Assembly: GCF_030646165.1 (NCBI RefSeq) | Contig: NZ_JAUTDO010000002.1 | Span: 620,001-684,000, forward strand | Length of the DNA: 64,000 nt | Direction of reading: 5' to 3' | From: Conexibacter sp. CPCC 206217 | Lineage (GTDB): Bacteria > Actinomycetota > Thermoleophilia > Solirubrobacterales > Solirubrobacteraceae | Part shown: piece by piece, positions 32,431-42,490 of the stretch | How the letters are laid out: each line of letters begins with the position of its first letter | Numbering within the stretch: position 1 is the stretch's first letter | The notes under the pieces: generated by a model | Told to the model about the DNA's origin: nothing | Databases searched by the model: none | Seen by the model: the letters and a program-made list of their open reading frames with translations, nothing else | Translations under genes and position numbers: made by a program

Positions 32431-32527
32431 TCGGTCCGCTGCAGCCTCCGAACGGCTGCCACACGAAAAGCTGCACCCGATTGGAGGTTTTCTACATCGG
32501 CAGGCGAATTGGCAAACGGACACGAGA

Positions 32528-33433
32528 ATGATGCGCAATTCATTCAACCCCCCGGCCCCGCTCGCGATGAGTCGCGGACTGGCGGCGATCTTCGCCGCCG
32601 CCGGCAGCACCGGCGACGACGCCGAGCTGCGCAGGGTCCCGGTCGAGCTGGTGCGCCCGAACCGGCGGCAGCCGCGGCACACGATCGACGCCGCCGAGTT
32701 GGAGCGGCTGGCCGCGACCGTGCGCGCGCACGGCGTCCTGCAGCCGGTGCTGGTGCGCCCGGCGCACGAGGGAACCTACGAGCTGGTCGCCGGCGAGCGC
32801 CGTTGGCGGGCGGCGCAGCTGGCCGGCCTGGCGACGATCCCGGCGATCGTCCGCGCGCACGACGATGCCGCCGCGCTCGAGGTCGCGCTGGTCGAGAACG
32901 TCGCGCGGGCGCAGCTGAGCCCGATCGAGGACGCGCGCGCCTGCGCCGCGCTGGTGGAGGAGCTGGGCTTGACGCAGGAGGAGGTCGGCCTGCGCACGGG
33001 CCGCAGCCGCCAGACGATCGCGAACCTGCTGCGGCTGCTGGATCTGCCCGCCGAGGCGCTCGAAGCGATCGAGCGCCGCCAGCTGAGCGCCGGCCACGGC
33101 CGCGCGCTGCTGATGGCGCCGACGCGCGAGGCGCGCATCCGGCTCGCCGCCCACGCGGTCCGCAACGCCGTCTCGGTGCGCGAGCTGGAGCGCCGCGCAC
33201 GCGCGGCGGCGGTGCGGGCGGCCGCGGCGTCGGACACGGGTTTGGGGCCGGCCGCGGCGACCGTGCCGGACCCGAGCGCGGACAGCGAGACGCGCGCGAT
33301 CGCCGACGAGCTGAGCGAGCTGCTGGGCGCGACCGTAACGATCCGCCGCCGCGGCGGCGCGCTGCGCGCGGAGCTGGCGCTCGACTCACTCGACGATGCG
33401 AGGGCGTTGGCCGAGCGGATGCGCGCCCGATAG
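32528..33433 (+). CDS. ParB/Spo0J-family protein
   Basis: 301 aa from the ATG at 32528; the ATG at 32567 (MSRGLAAIF) resembles usual ParB starts. The ParB N-domain reads VELVRPNRRQPRHTIDAAEL, then the CTPase box LVAGERRWRAAQLAGL and ENVARAQLSPIEDA. The HTH is LTQEEVGLRTGRSRQTIANL. A C-terminal segment (ETRAIADELSELLGATVTIR) fits the dimerisation domain. No parA, gidB or origin genes are near, so it is either an orphan paralogue or a nucleoid-occlusion-like regulator. The perfect palindrome 98 bp upstream could be its site. Confidence 0.87.
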   Translation: MMRNSFNPPAPLAMSRGLAAIFAAAGSTGDDAELRRVPVELVRPNRRQPRHTIDAAELERLAATVRAHGVLQPVLVRPAHEGTYELVAGERRWRAAQLAGLATIPAIVRAHDDAAALEVALVENVARAQLSPIEDARACAALVEELGLTQEEVGLRTGRSRQTIANLLRLLDLPAEALEAIERRQLSAGHGRALLMAPTREARIRLAAHAVRNAVSVRELERRARAAAVRAAAASDTGLGPAAATVPDPSADSETRAIADELSELLGATVTIRRRGGALRAELALDSLDDARALAERMRAR

Positions 33434-33443
33434 CCTCGCGCCC

Positions 33444-34262
33444 ATGAACGAGCCCGAGGCGACCCACGCGATCATGCTCGACGGGCGCCGCTACGGGTGG
33501 CGCGCCGTCGGCGACGGACCTCCGCTGCTGCTGCTCAACGGCTACGCCGGCAGCGCGCGTGACTGGGACCCGGTCTTCCTCGGCACGCTCGCCCGCTCGT
33601 TCCGCGTGATCTGCCCCGACCATCGCGGCATCGGCGCCTCGCAGCTGGGCACGGGCGAGGCGATCACGATCGAGGCGCTCGCGGCCGACGTGATCGCGCT
33701 GCTCGACGCGCTGGAGATCGAGCGCGCGCCGCTCGTCGGCTGGTCGATGGGCAGCTTCATCGCGCAGCGCGTCGTCACGCTCGCCCCCACGCGCGTCAGC
33801 GCGCTCGCGCTGCTCAGCAGCGACCCGGGCGGCCCCGGCGCGGTCCTTTCCGACGACGCCGTCTGGGCCGGGCTGACCGACTACTCCGACAGCCCGCGGG
33901 CACAGGCCTCGCGCGTGATCGCGCTGCTGTTCCCGGCGACGCTGGCGGCCGCGATCGACGCACAGGTCGGCGACCTCGTCGCGGCCGCGAAGGGCGAGCT
34001 GAACCCCGCGGCGCTCGCCGCACAGGAGACGGCGATCCTCGCATGGCACGCCGCCGACCAGCCCCCGCCGCCGTCCGGTTCCCCGCCGGTGCTGATCGCC
34101 CACGGCGACGAGGACGTGATCATCCCGGCGGCCAACGCGGAACTGCTCGCCGCGCACTGGCCGGGCGCCCGCGTCGAGCACTTCCCCGGCGCCGGCCACG
34201 CCTTCATGGCGCAGGAGCCGGAGCGCCTGGGCGCGCTGATCACGGGGTTCGTGAACGGCTGA
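33444..34262 (+). CDS. Alpha/beta hydrolase
   Basis: 272 aa. The fold opens with the oxyanion region LLLLNGYAGSARDWDP and a CPDHRGIGAS strand. The nucleophile elbow is GWSMGS. The acid is in HGDEDVIIP and the His in FPGAGHAFMAQEP. Similar to pimeloyl-ACP esterase-like/haloperoxidase-like hydrolases. It starts 10 bases after the ParB stop, so the two may be cotranscribed although no shared role is evident. Confidence 0.88.
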   Translation: MNEPEATHAIMLDGRRYGWRAVGDGPPLLLLNGYAGSARDWDPVFLGTLARSFRVICPDHRGIGASQLGTGEAITIEALAADVIALLDALEIERAPLVGWSMGSFIAQRVVTLAPTRVSALALLSSDPGGPGAVLSDDAVWAGLTDYSDSPRAQASRVIALLFPATLAAAIDAQVGDLVAAAKGELNPAALAAQETAILAWHAADQPPPPSGSPPVLIAHGDEDVIIPAANAELLAAHWPGARVEHFPGAGHAFMAQEPERLGALITGFVNG

Positions 34263-34294
34263 GCGGCGGCGAGCTGGATCGCGCGGCGGCCGCG

Positions 34295-34941
<647 letters not shown>

Positions 34942-34945
<4 letters not shown>

Positions 34946-35661
34946 GCCGTCGCCTCCGCGAGCGTCAGCCGCTCGATCCGCTTCTCTTCGCCGGTCGCCT
35001 GGAAGATCCGCTGCACGAACACCCCGGGCGTGTGGATCGCGTCGCCGTCGAGTTCGCCGACCTCGACCAGCTCCTCCACCTCCGCGATCGTGACGCGGCC
35101 GGCCATCGCGGCCAGCGGATTGAAGTTGCGCGCCGTCTTGCGGTAGACGAGGTTGCCGAGGCGGTCGCCCTTCCAGGCGCGCACGATCGCCACGTCTGCG
35201 ACGATCGCGCGCTCCATCAGGTACGTCGTGCCGTCGAACTCGCGCGTCTCCTTGCCGTCGGCGACCGGGGTCCCGACGCCCGCCGGCGTGAAGAACGCGG
35301 GGATCCCGGCGCCGCCCGCGCGCAGCCGCTCGGCGAGCGTGCCCTGCGGCACCAGCTCGACCTCCAGCTCGCCCGACAGCAGCTGCCGCTCGAAGACCTT
35401 GTTCTCGCCGACGTAGGACGAGACCATCTTGCGGATCTGGCGGTTCTCCAAGAGGATCCCCAGGCCGAAGTCGTCGACGCCGCAGTTGTTGCTGACGACC
35501 GTCAGGTCGCCCACGCCCAGCTCGCGCAGCGCCGCGATCGCCTCCTGCGGGATCCCGCACAGCCCGAATCCGCCGACCGCGAGCGTCGCGCCGTCGGCGA
35601 CGTCCCTCACCGCCTCCTGCGCCGATGCCGCCACCTTCGGCGCACGCATCTCTGCACTCAC
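34942..35661 (-). CDS. 3-oxoacid CoA-transferase, alpha subunit
   Basis: 239 aa. The glycine-rich CoA motif is VGGFGLCGIPQEAIAALREL. Other family segments are VVSNNCGVDDFGLGILLENR, FFTPAGVGTPVADGKETREF and RVTIAEVEELVEVGELDGDA. Partner of the beta subunit directly downstream. The gene is divergent from a LysR regulator at 35759 across 97 bp, the usual arrangement for aromatic or ketone-body catabolic CoA-transferases. Confidence 0.93.
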
Positions 35662-35758
35662 GACCGATCTCCTCCGTCGAACACCTCTGCACCGGACAGC
35701 ATCTGCCTGCTCGATTCAGAAGTCCAATACGAAGTTCGTCTGAGACTCATAAGATCTC

Positions 35759-36655
35759 ATGATGGAACTCCGCCAGCTGCGCTACCTCGTCGCGCTCGCC
35801 GACGAGGGTCACTTCACACGCGCGGCGGCGCGCGAGCGCGTCGCGCAGCCAGCGCTGTCGCAGCAGATCCGCAAGCTCGAGGACGAGCTCGGCGTCGCGC
35901 TGTTCGACCGCACGACACGGCGTGTCGCGCCGACGGAGGCCGGCACGCTGCTGATCGCGCGCGCGCGGCGGATCCTCGCGGAGGTGGACGACGCCGGCGC
36001 CGAGCTGCGGCAGCTGACCGGGCTGGTCGCCGGCCGCGTCACGATCGGCCTCACGCAGACGCCGGGCCCGTTCGACCTGCCGCGCCTGCTGGCGGCCTTC
36101 CACGCCGACTTCCCGCTCGTCGAACTGGCGGTGCGCGAGGACCTCAGCACCGTGCTGGCCGAGCAACTGCGCGCGGACACGCTCGACCTCGCGTTCGTCT
36201 CGCTCGCGCAGCAGGAGCAGAGCCGCGGGCTCGTCCTGCACCCGCTCGCGCGCGAGCCGCTGGTCGTCGTGCTGCCGTCCGCCCACCGCCTCGCGCACCG
36301 CCGCCAGCTGACGATCGGCGAGCTGCGCGAGGAAGAGTTCGTCGGCTTCTCCGAGGGCGCTACGATCCGCGACGCCGTCCGCCGCAGCGCGCTCGCGGCC
36401 GGCTTCGAGCCGCGGATCGCGTTCGAGACGCGCGAGGTCGCGCGGGCGCGTGCCTTCGTCGCCGAGGGGCTCGGCGTCGCGGTTCTGCCACGCTCGGACG
36501 CGACCGCGCCCGGGCCGCCCGTCCGGATCGCCGCGCTGCGCGAGCCGTCGTTGGTTCACGGCATCTCGCTCGCCTGGCGGGAGGGCAAGCGCCACTCCCC
36601 CGCGGCGCGTGCATTGCACGAACAGGCCCAAAGGCGAGCGCGGTTGCGCCACTGA
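35759..36655 (+). CDS. LysR-family regulator of the CoA-transferase genes
   Basis: 298 aa. A strong LysR HTH: ELRQLRYLVALADEGHFTRA, then VAQPALSQQIRKLEDELGVA. The effector domain begins GRVTIGLTQTPGPFDLPRLL, similar to CatR/PcaQ/BenM-type sensors of aromatic or keto-acid intermediates. Its position divergent from the CoA-transferase pair makes it the likely activator. ATGs at 35759 and 35762 are both possible starts. Confidence 0.9.
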   Translation: MMELRQLRYLVALADEGHFTRAAARERVAQPALSQQIRKLEDELGVALFDRTTRRVAPTEAGTLLIARARRILAEVDDAGAELRQLTGLVAGRVTIGLTQTPGPFDLPRLLAAFHADFPLVELAVREDLSTVLAEQLRADTLDLAFVSLAQQEQSRGLVLHPLAREPLVVVLPSAHRLAHRRQLTIGELREEEFVGFSEGATIRDAVRRSALAAGFEPRIAFETREVARARAFVAEGLGVAVLPRSDATAPGPPVRIAALREPSLVHGISLAWREGKRHSPAARALHEQAQRRARLRH

Positions 36656-36800
36656 GGTCAATCTTCACTTCAGCGACGCGCCTTTGCGGCGCACAACCCG
36701 TGAAAACAAACGCCTCTTGGCCAAATCGTGACATGGAGAAGTCAGCCGGATGTATTGCATGAGCGGGCTCCAAACTGAGACGATCATCGCTCGTCCCCAA

Positions 36801-36823
36801 GCTCCGGCCTCCCGGCCCGGAGC
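36801..36823 (+). other. Stable hairpin in the leader of the beta-helix gene
   Basis: GCTCCGG and CCGGAGC enclose a 9-base loop 26 bases before the TTG start. GGGCTCC about 30 bases upstream could pair with GGAGCCC here as a competing fold. This may be a leader structure affecting translation; no known riboswitch class is recognised. Confidence 0.35.
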
Positions 36824-36849
36824 CCATCCGCGTTGCTTAGAGGTACGCC

Positions 36850-39267
36850 TTGCGCAATCGAAGGAAGATCGCCCTCGCGGCGATCGCAGCACTCCCGTTG
36901 GTCAGTGCGTCAGCTGCCGACGCCGCCACGCTCACGGTCGACGATGACCGAGCGGAATGTCCCGCCGCGCAGTACACATCCATCCAGGCAGCGGTTGACG
37001 CTGCCAGATCTGTCAACCGGCTCACAGACGTCAACGGCAACATCCTCGCGGACGCCGTCGTCGTCTGCCCCGGCACGTACGTCGAGGGCTCTGGCACGCC
37101 CGGCACGAACGGACTGACGATCGACAAGGCGCTGTGGCTCAAGGGCGCTGGCGCGGATCTCGTCACGATCACGCCCCGTGCGCTGGCGCAGACCGGCTCG
37201 ACGCTCGCGCCCGCCACGCCTGACGTCCGCTCCGGCGTCGGCAGCATCGTCGCGGTCAACGGCACGCCCGACACGCCGCTGGAGGTTGCAATCTCCGGCA
37301 TCACGATCAACGGCAAGGACGCGAGATCGCGTTCGATCGCGTCGGTCGGCGGCGTCGTCTACCTCGACGCCTTCGGCACGCTCGACCGCAGCCGCATCAC
37401 CAACGTCACGACCTCCGAAGGCTCCGCGGCGTACACGCGCGTCGGCGGCTTCCGCTCGTCGATGCCCGGCTACGGCATCGCGATCACAAGCTCCACGCTG
37501 GAGGGCATCGGCGGCGAGCGCCGCCTGACGATCAGCAACAGCCGCGTCGACCATTACAACCGCGTCGGCATCCTCGTCGACGGCGCGATCAACGACATCG
37601 CGCCGTTCCTCCCGTCGGGCGTCAGAAACAAGGTCGTCCTCACCAACTCGCAGGTCATCGGTCGCACCGCCTGCGTGAACTTCGAGGCCGACGGCAACTG
37701 CTCGAACCCCGGGCTGCTGACCGACGGCCCGCTGTTCGGCCAGGACGGCATCCGCGTCACCAACGGCGGCCGCGTCGCGGTGAGCGGATCGCTGATCTCT
37801 CAGAACCTCGTCAACGGCACCGGCTCGCCGGTGCGCACGCCGTGGATTCCGAGAGTCAGAGGCCCGCCCGAGGTGCCCGCCCACTACCAGCCGGATGCGA
37901 CCAACAACGCCAACCTCAGCCTCGGTGCCGGCATTCGTCTTCTGGACGCGTCGCTGACGAGCTTCTCGAGACAGAGCGGCCAGACGATCTACTCCTCGGC
38001 CACGACATCGAACATCACCGACAACGGCTACGGCGTCCTGAACCTCGCAGCCGACGGCACGACGACCCAGACGGGCGTCCCGACGGCGACGGACTTCCCC
38101 GGCATCGGCAACGTCTTCACGGCGGAGAACAACTGGTGGGGGCTCGGCTACTACAGAGATACCAACGTCGGCCCGGCGATCTCGCCGACCGACAATCCCC
38201 CGATCCCGGAGAACCCGGTCGGCGGCACTGCCACGCCTGACGGCACGGGCACGACCTCCAACTCGGTCGACTTCTTCCCGTTCAAGGCTGGTGCCGCCGG
38301 TGACGGCCCGGGCGGCGAATATCCCGTGATGGACGCACCGGGTCCGGTCAACGACGCCGCTCCTGAGGTGTCGATCGCCACCGACGCGACCGTGGCGCCC
38401 GGCGCCACGCTGACGCTGACGGCCGCCGCAAGCGACGACTTCGGTGTCAGAAGCGTCACGTTCTACGACGGCGCGACGGCGATCTCCAGCACGAACGCGG
38501 CCCCGTACGCCGCCACCGTCACGGTTCCGGCCGACGCGGTCTGCGACAGCGTTCGCAGCTTCGAAGCGCTGGCGCAGGACTCGCTCGGTCAGACGACCGC
38601 GAGCACCACGGCCGACGTCAGAGTCGTCTGCCCGGCCCCGCCCGCCCCGCCCGCCCCGCCGGCCCCGCCTGCTCCCCCGGCCCCGCCGGCCGCTGCGCCG
38701 ACTGTCAGAATCACGAACGCGCCCAAGACGCTGTCGAATGCGACGAAGATCACGTTCGATGCGACGGCGCCGGGCGGTTTCGCCTCGGCCGTAGTGATGC
38801 TCGGTTCCCGCACCGTCTGCACGATCAGAGCGGCTCCGTACGCGTGCACGGTAAAGCCGACCGGTGCTGACGTCGGCAGACAGGTGCTGAGAGTCATCGT
38901 GACCGACGCTGCCGGCGCGATCGGCCAGACGACGTCCACGGTCACCGTGCCGAAGTTTGCGGCCAGACTGAAGACGAGCGTCAAGTCGGCGAGAGCCAAG
39001 GGCGGCAAGATCAAGCGCACGATCAAGGTCTCGCTCGTGCGCCCCGCTGCCGTCACCGCCAAGCAGGCGTGCTCCAGCGGCCATGTCACGTTCACGGTCA
39101 AGCGTGGTGGTCGAGCGATCATCAACCAGCAGGTCCGTCTCACGAGATCCTGCACGTTCACCCGTTCCATCACGGCGCCGCGCCGCGGTGGGGCATTCTC
39201 GCTGGGCGCGAAGTTCGGTGGCAACGCCGTCTTGAGAGCCGCCAGCACGAGCCGGAGGTTCTCCTGA
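36850..39267 (+). CDS. Secreted right-handed beta-helix surface protein with Ig-like domains
   Basis: 805 aa from a TTG start preceded by AGAGGT. Signal peptide: KIALAAIAALPLVSASAADA. Residues about 30-480 have the short repeated strands of a right-handed parallel beta-helix (YTSIQAAVDAARSVN start, SGITINGK, ITNVTTSEG, SSTLEGIGG, ISNSRVDHYN, LISQNLVNGTG). An Ig-like domain follows (SIATDATVAPGATLTLTAAA), then a PAPP-repeat linker at about 596-616 and a second Ig-like domain. The tail is basic (LKTSVKSARAKGGKIKR). Probably a surface polysaccharide-binding or polysaccharide-cleaving protein. The next gene begins within its stop codon (TGATG). Confidence 0.75.
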   Translation: MRNRRKIALAAIAALPLVSASAADAATLTVDDDRAECPAAQYTSIQAAVDAARSVNRLTDVNGNILADAVVVCPGTYVEGSGTPGTNGLTIDKALWLKGAGADLVTITPRALAQTGSTLAPATPDVRSGVGSIVAVNGTPDTPLEVAISGITINGKDARSRSIASVGGVVYLDAFGTLDRSRITNVTTSEGSAAYTRVGGFRSSMPGYGIAITSSTLEGIGGERRLTISNSRVDHYNRVGILVDGAINDIAPFLPSGVRNKVVLTNSQVIGRTACVNFEADGNCSNPGLLTDGPLFGQDGIRVTNGGRVAVSGSLISQNLVNGTGSPVRTPWIPRVRGPPEVPAHYQPDATNNANLSLGAGIRLLDASLTSFSRQSGQTIYSSATTSNITDNGYGVLNLAADGTTTQTGVPTATDFPGIGNVFTAENNWWGLGYYRDTNVGPAISPTDNPPIPENPVGGTATPDGTGTTSNSVDFFPFKAGAAGDGPGGEYPVMDAPGPVNDAAPEVSIATDATVAPGATLTLTAAASDDFGVRSVTFYDGATAISSTNAAPYAATVTVPADAVCDSVRSFEALAQDSLGQTTASTTADVRVVCPAPPAPPAPPAPPAPPAPPAAAPTVRITNAPKTLSNATKITFDATAPGGFASAVVMLGSRTVCTIRAAPYACTVKPTGADVGRQVLRVIVTDAAGAIGQTTSTVTVPKFAARLKTSVKSARAKGGKIKRTIKVSLVRPAAVTAKQACSSGHVTFTVKRGGRAIINQQVRLTRSCTFTRSITAPRRGGAFSLGAKFGGNAVLRAASTSRRFS

Positions 39268-42200
39268 TGTCGCCGCGTTTCCTGAACCGCAGGGCCCTGG
39301 CACTCGTCGCCGCGGGCCTGCTGGGCATCGCCGCGCTGCCGGCAGTCGCGCAGGCCGACGTGGAGTCGAACCAGTGCACCGCCGCGATCGAGTACGACCC
39401 GTCGATCCCGACGTGGGATCAGTTCTTCACACGTCCGGAGAACTCCGGCTTCGGCGCGAGAGTGCCGTTCGCGTCCGGCGGGACGGGGTCAAGCAGCCGC
39501 AACACGACCGCCAACCTCGACCGCTACTTCCGTGGCGTCGTGGCAGCGGTCAACGCCAGCACGTGGGTCGACGCCAACGGCCGCTCGACGAGGGACCGCG
39601 TCGCGATCAAGGAGATCGTGAAGTGGAAGTCGGCGCTCGGCAACAGAGGCGTCGAGGGCCGCGAGTTCGGCTACTGGGTTGTCTCGACGCCGAGAAACAT
39701 CGCCAACTTCGAGGCCGACGGCAGCTTCTGGGCCGGCGTCCGCGACGGCGACGTCTCGGAGGCCGAGGGCCTGGCGAACGTCACCAGACGTCCGGCGCTG
39801 GCGTGGGTCACCGCGACCCCGCATGGCAGCGAGCCGGCGGCCGGCGAGGCGATCGCACGCCAGCTCTACGAGCTGACCGCGCGGCTGGACTGCGCCAACG
39901 AGCGCCGTCTGACGAACCTCGACATCGCGCTCGACCCTGTCCGCAACCCGGACGGGCGCGACGCGATCTCCCGCACCACGGCGTGGGGCTTCGACCCCAA
40001 CCGTGACTTCGGCACCCGCAACAACAACGAGAACGCGGACTTCCTGCCGGAGATCGCGAAGTACCCGGGCCTCTTCTTCATCGACGCCCACCAGCAGGGG
40101 TCCGGCTACTTCTTCCCGCCGAACGAGGACCCGGTCCACCACGAGATCTCGAGATTCGCGCTGGACTTCATACAGAACAGAATCGGCCCGAAGCTGCAGC
40201 AGACGTTCAACGACCAGTCGAGCGCCTACCAGAATTACAACAACTACGACCTCTTCACGCCGGAGTACGGCGACACGGTTCCGTCCCTGCTGATGGGCGC
40301 GGCCGGCATGACGTACGAGAAGGGTTCCGACGAGGCATACGGCAAGCAGGTCTACGACCACTACCTCGCGATCGACACGACGATCAACCTGACCGCGAAC
40401 CAGAAGAACACGCTGCAGACCCAGTGGGTCCAGCAGTGGGAAGAGGCCAGACAGCAGGGCGAAGCGTGCAAGCTGCAGGACAACACGCTCGTCTCGCCAC
40501 TGCATGAGTCGATCCTGCAGCAGCCGAGAGGCAACGTCTGCGGGTACTACTACCGCCCGGACCTGCATCAGGGCGACGTCGCGCGGCTCATGAGAGCGCT
40601 GCGTGAGGTCGGCGTGAAGGTCTACCGCCTCGACCAGGACACCGCCTCCGTCGGCATCCACAGATACGGCATGCCGGTCGGCACCGGTGAGCAGGGCGTG
40701 CTGCCGAAGGGCACGCTGTGGATCCCGATGAGTCAGCCGCAGAAGCACTGGCTGCAGGCGATCCTCGGCGAGGACCCGTTCATCCCGTACGAATACCACT
40801 ACGACGTCGTGACGTGGTCGTACGGCCTGCAACGCGGCCTCGCCGGTGACGGTCACCTGACGGTGCCGCTGCCGCCGAACACGCCGATGACCGAGGTCGA
40901 CAGAGTCACGTTCGGCTCCGTCCCCGCGGCGGCCAGCAGCGTCTACGCGTTCAACACCGACTCGATGGAGGCGCTCGGCTTCGTCATCGACCTGCTCAAC
41001 AGCGGGGTCAACGTCTACCGCGGCGAGGCGCCGTTCGACGCCAACGGCGTCCACTACGCCAGCGGCGCGGCGCTCGTCGACGCCAGCTCGCTCGGTGGCA
41101 CCGACCTGGCGGCGCTGGCCGCCAAGCGCAACACGACCGTCACGGGCCTGAACGGCTTCCCGGTCGCGCACAAGCAGATGGTGAGACCGAAGATCGGTCT
41201 CTACACGGGCGGCAACACCGTCCCGACCAACCCGCTGAACGTCGACGTCACCGCCGTCAACAACGGCACGGCGACATCGGCGAACAACGGTCAGTGCGGC
41301 AGCGCCGCGTACTGCGAGGCGCTGTTCGTCCTGACGCAGAAGGACCGCATCCCCGAGTCGAGCATCGTTCCGGTCACCGCGACCGATCTCGCTGCGGGCG
41401 TGCTCACGTCGCAGAACTTCACGGCGCTCGTGAGCCCCGGCTCGACCATCAACGCCGGTGCCGGCGCGACCGCGCTGCAGGCGTGGATCAACAGCGGCGG
41501 CGTGTCGATCGGCTACAACGCGGGCGGCCTCACCTCCGCGCGCAACGCCGGTGTGACGACGACGAACACCACGTCGATCGCCGGCCTGAGAACGCCGGGC
41601 ACGGAGTTCGACGGCGCGTTCGATACTGGCAACCCGGTCGCCTGGGGCTTCGACGAGGGCGGCTGGATCTACCGTGAGTCGGACAACAACCCGGTCATCG
41701 ACAGAAGCACGATGAGCGCGGGCACCACCGCGGCCGTCTCGTTCGCCGACGGCACGCCGGAGATGCGCAGCTACGGCTTCTCGATCAACGCCCTCGGCGC
41801 AAACCAGCTGGAGAACACGCCGGCCGTGATCGACTCGGCCTTCGGCACGGGTCACTCGATCGTGTTCGGCTTCAACCCGTTCTACCGCTCCTGGAAGGAG
41901 CAGGACGAGCGGCTCGTGCTGAACTCGATCCTCTACCCGCTCGGCGCGTCGCTGCCGGCGTCGGCAGCCTCGCGTGACACGGCGAAGCCGGCTCCGACGG
42001 TCGACGAGATCAAGCCGGTTGCGGCCCCCGTCGCGGCGGCGAAGCTGCCGGCCGTGAAGTCGCGTCCGGTCAGAGTCATCGTCAAGACCGACAAGAACGT
42101 GTACATCACGGTCAAGCGCAAGGACGCTCGCAAGCTCCGTCAGTCGGTCAAGGCGGCCAAGCTCACGAAGTCCGTGCGCAAGCGCGTGTCGTACCAGTGG

Positions 42201-42332
42201 AAGAAGAAGACGGTGACGCTCGTCGTCAAGAACGTCCGTACGGCGAACGATCACGAGCGCGCCCCCTGGGTCGCGTCCGTGATGGGCAACCTGAAGCACC
42301 GCAAGGTCGCCCCGCTGACGGCGCAGCTCTAG
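39267..42332 (+). CDS. Large secreted M14-family zinc carboxypeptidase-like protein
   Basis: 1021 aa, ATG overlapping the previous stop by one base, with GGAGG upstream. Signal peptide: ALALVAAGLLGIAALPAVAQ. The M14 domain covers about residues 90-420: zinc ligands in TPHGSEPAAGE (H-x2-E), the substrate Arg/Asn region DPVRNPDGRD and NRDFGTRNNN, the third zinc His in FFIDAHQQG, and a late acidic GMTYEKGSD. Beyond it are about 500 residues of beta-rich domains and a Lys/Arg-rich tail (VYITVKRKDARKLRQSVKAA). It is much longer than ordinary carboxypeptidases. Probably an extracellular peptidase acting with the surface protein encoded upstream. Confidence 0.82.
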   Translation: MSPRFLNRRALALVAAGLLGIAALPAVAQADVESNQCTAAIEYDPSIPTWDQFFTRPENSGFGARVPFASGGTGSSSRNTTANLDRYFRGVVAAVNASTWVDANGRSTRDRVAIKEIVKWKSALGNRGVEGREFGYWVVSTPRNIANFEADGSFWAGVRDGDVSEAEGLANVTRRPALAWVTATPHGSEPAAGEAIARQLYELTARLDCANERRLTNLDIALDPVRNPDGRDAISRTTAWGFDPNRDFGTRNNNENADFLPEIAKYPGLFFIDAHQQGSGYFFPPNEDPVHHEISRFALDFIQNRIGPKLQQTFNDQSSAYQNYNNYDLFTPEYGDTVPSLLMGAAGMTYEKGSDEAYGKQVYDHYLAIDTTINLTANQKNTLQTQWVQQWEEARQQGEACKLQDNTLVSPLHESILQQPRGNVCGYYYRPDLHQGDVARLMRALREVGVKVYRLDQDTASVGIHRYGMPVGTGEQGVLPKGTLWIPMSQPQKHWLQAILGEDPFIPYEYHYDVVTWSYGLQRGLAGDGHLTVPLPPNTPMTEVDRVTFGSVPAAASSVYAFNTDSMEALGFVIDLLNSGVNVYRGEAPFDANGVHYASGAALVDASSLGGTDLAALAAKRNTTVTGLNGFPVAHKQMVRPKIGLYTGGNTVPTNPLNVDVTAVNNGTATSANNGQCGSAAYCEALFVLTQKDRIPESSIVPVTATDLAAGVLTSQNFTALVSPGSTINAGAGATALQAWINSGGVSIGYNAGGLTSARNAGVTTTNTTSIAGLRTPGTEFDGAFDTGNPVAWGFDEGGWIYRESDNNPVIDRSTMSAGTTAAVSFADGTPEMRSYGFSINALGANQLENTPAVIDSAFGTGHSIVFGFNPFYRSWKEQDERLVLNSILYPLGASLPASAASRDTAKPAPTVDEIKPVAAPVAAAKLPAVKSRPVRVIVKTDKNVYITVKRKDARKLRQSVKAAKLTKSVRKRVSYQWKKKTVTLVVKNVRTANDHERAPWVASVMGNLKHRKVAPLTAQL

Positions 42333-42359
42333 TCAGTCAGAGCTGACCTCGGCAAACGT

Positions 42360-42389
42360 CCGGCCGCCGTCCTTCGGGACGGCGGCCGG
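42360..42389 (+). terminator. UUCG-tetraloop terminator of the surface-protein operon
   Basis: A perfect 13-bp stem, CCGGCCGCCGTCC, closed by TTCG, lies 28 bases after the peptidase stop. No T-run follows, as is common in very GC-rich actinobacteria. It would also end transcription from the opposite side. Confidence 0.75.
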
Positions 42390-42490
42390 GCCGCCGCCGT
42401 CTTCGTCCTCGCCGCGCCGCATCAGCCGGCGCGAGACGAGGCCGGCACCGCCGATCGCCAGCAGCACCGCCAGCGATTTACAGCCTGCGC

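Noticed and set aside
29821..32682. A long minus-strand frame parallel to the Ig-like protein
   Set aside because: It is an out-of-frame shadow with Arg/Gly/Ala low complexity. The frame with signal peptide and beta domains (30042-32354) is clearly the gene.
39489..42299. A 936-codon frame antisense to the M14 peptidase
   Set aside because: It has only Arg/Val/Asp-rich composition with no domain pattern, and the sense strand has zinc-binding motifs in order.
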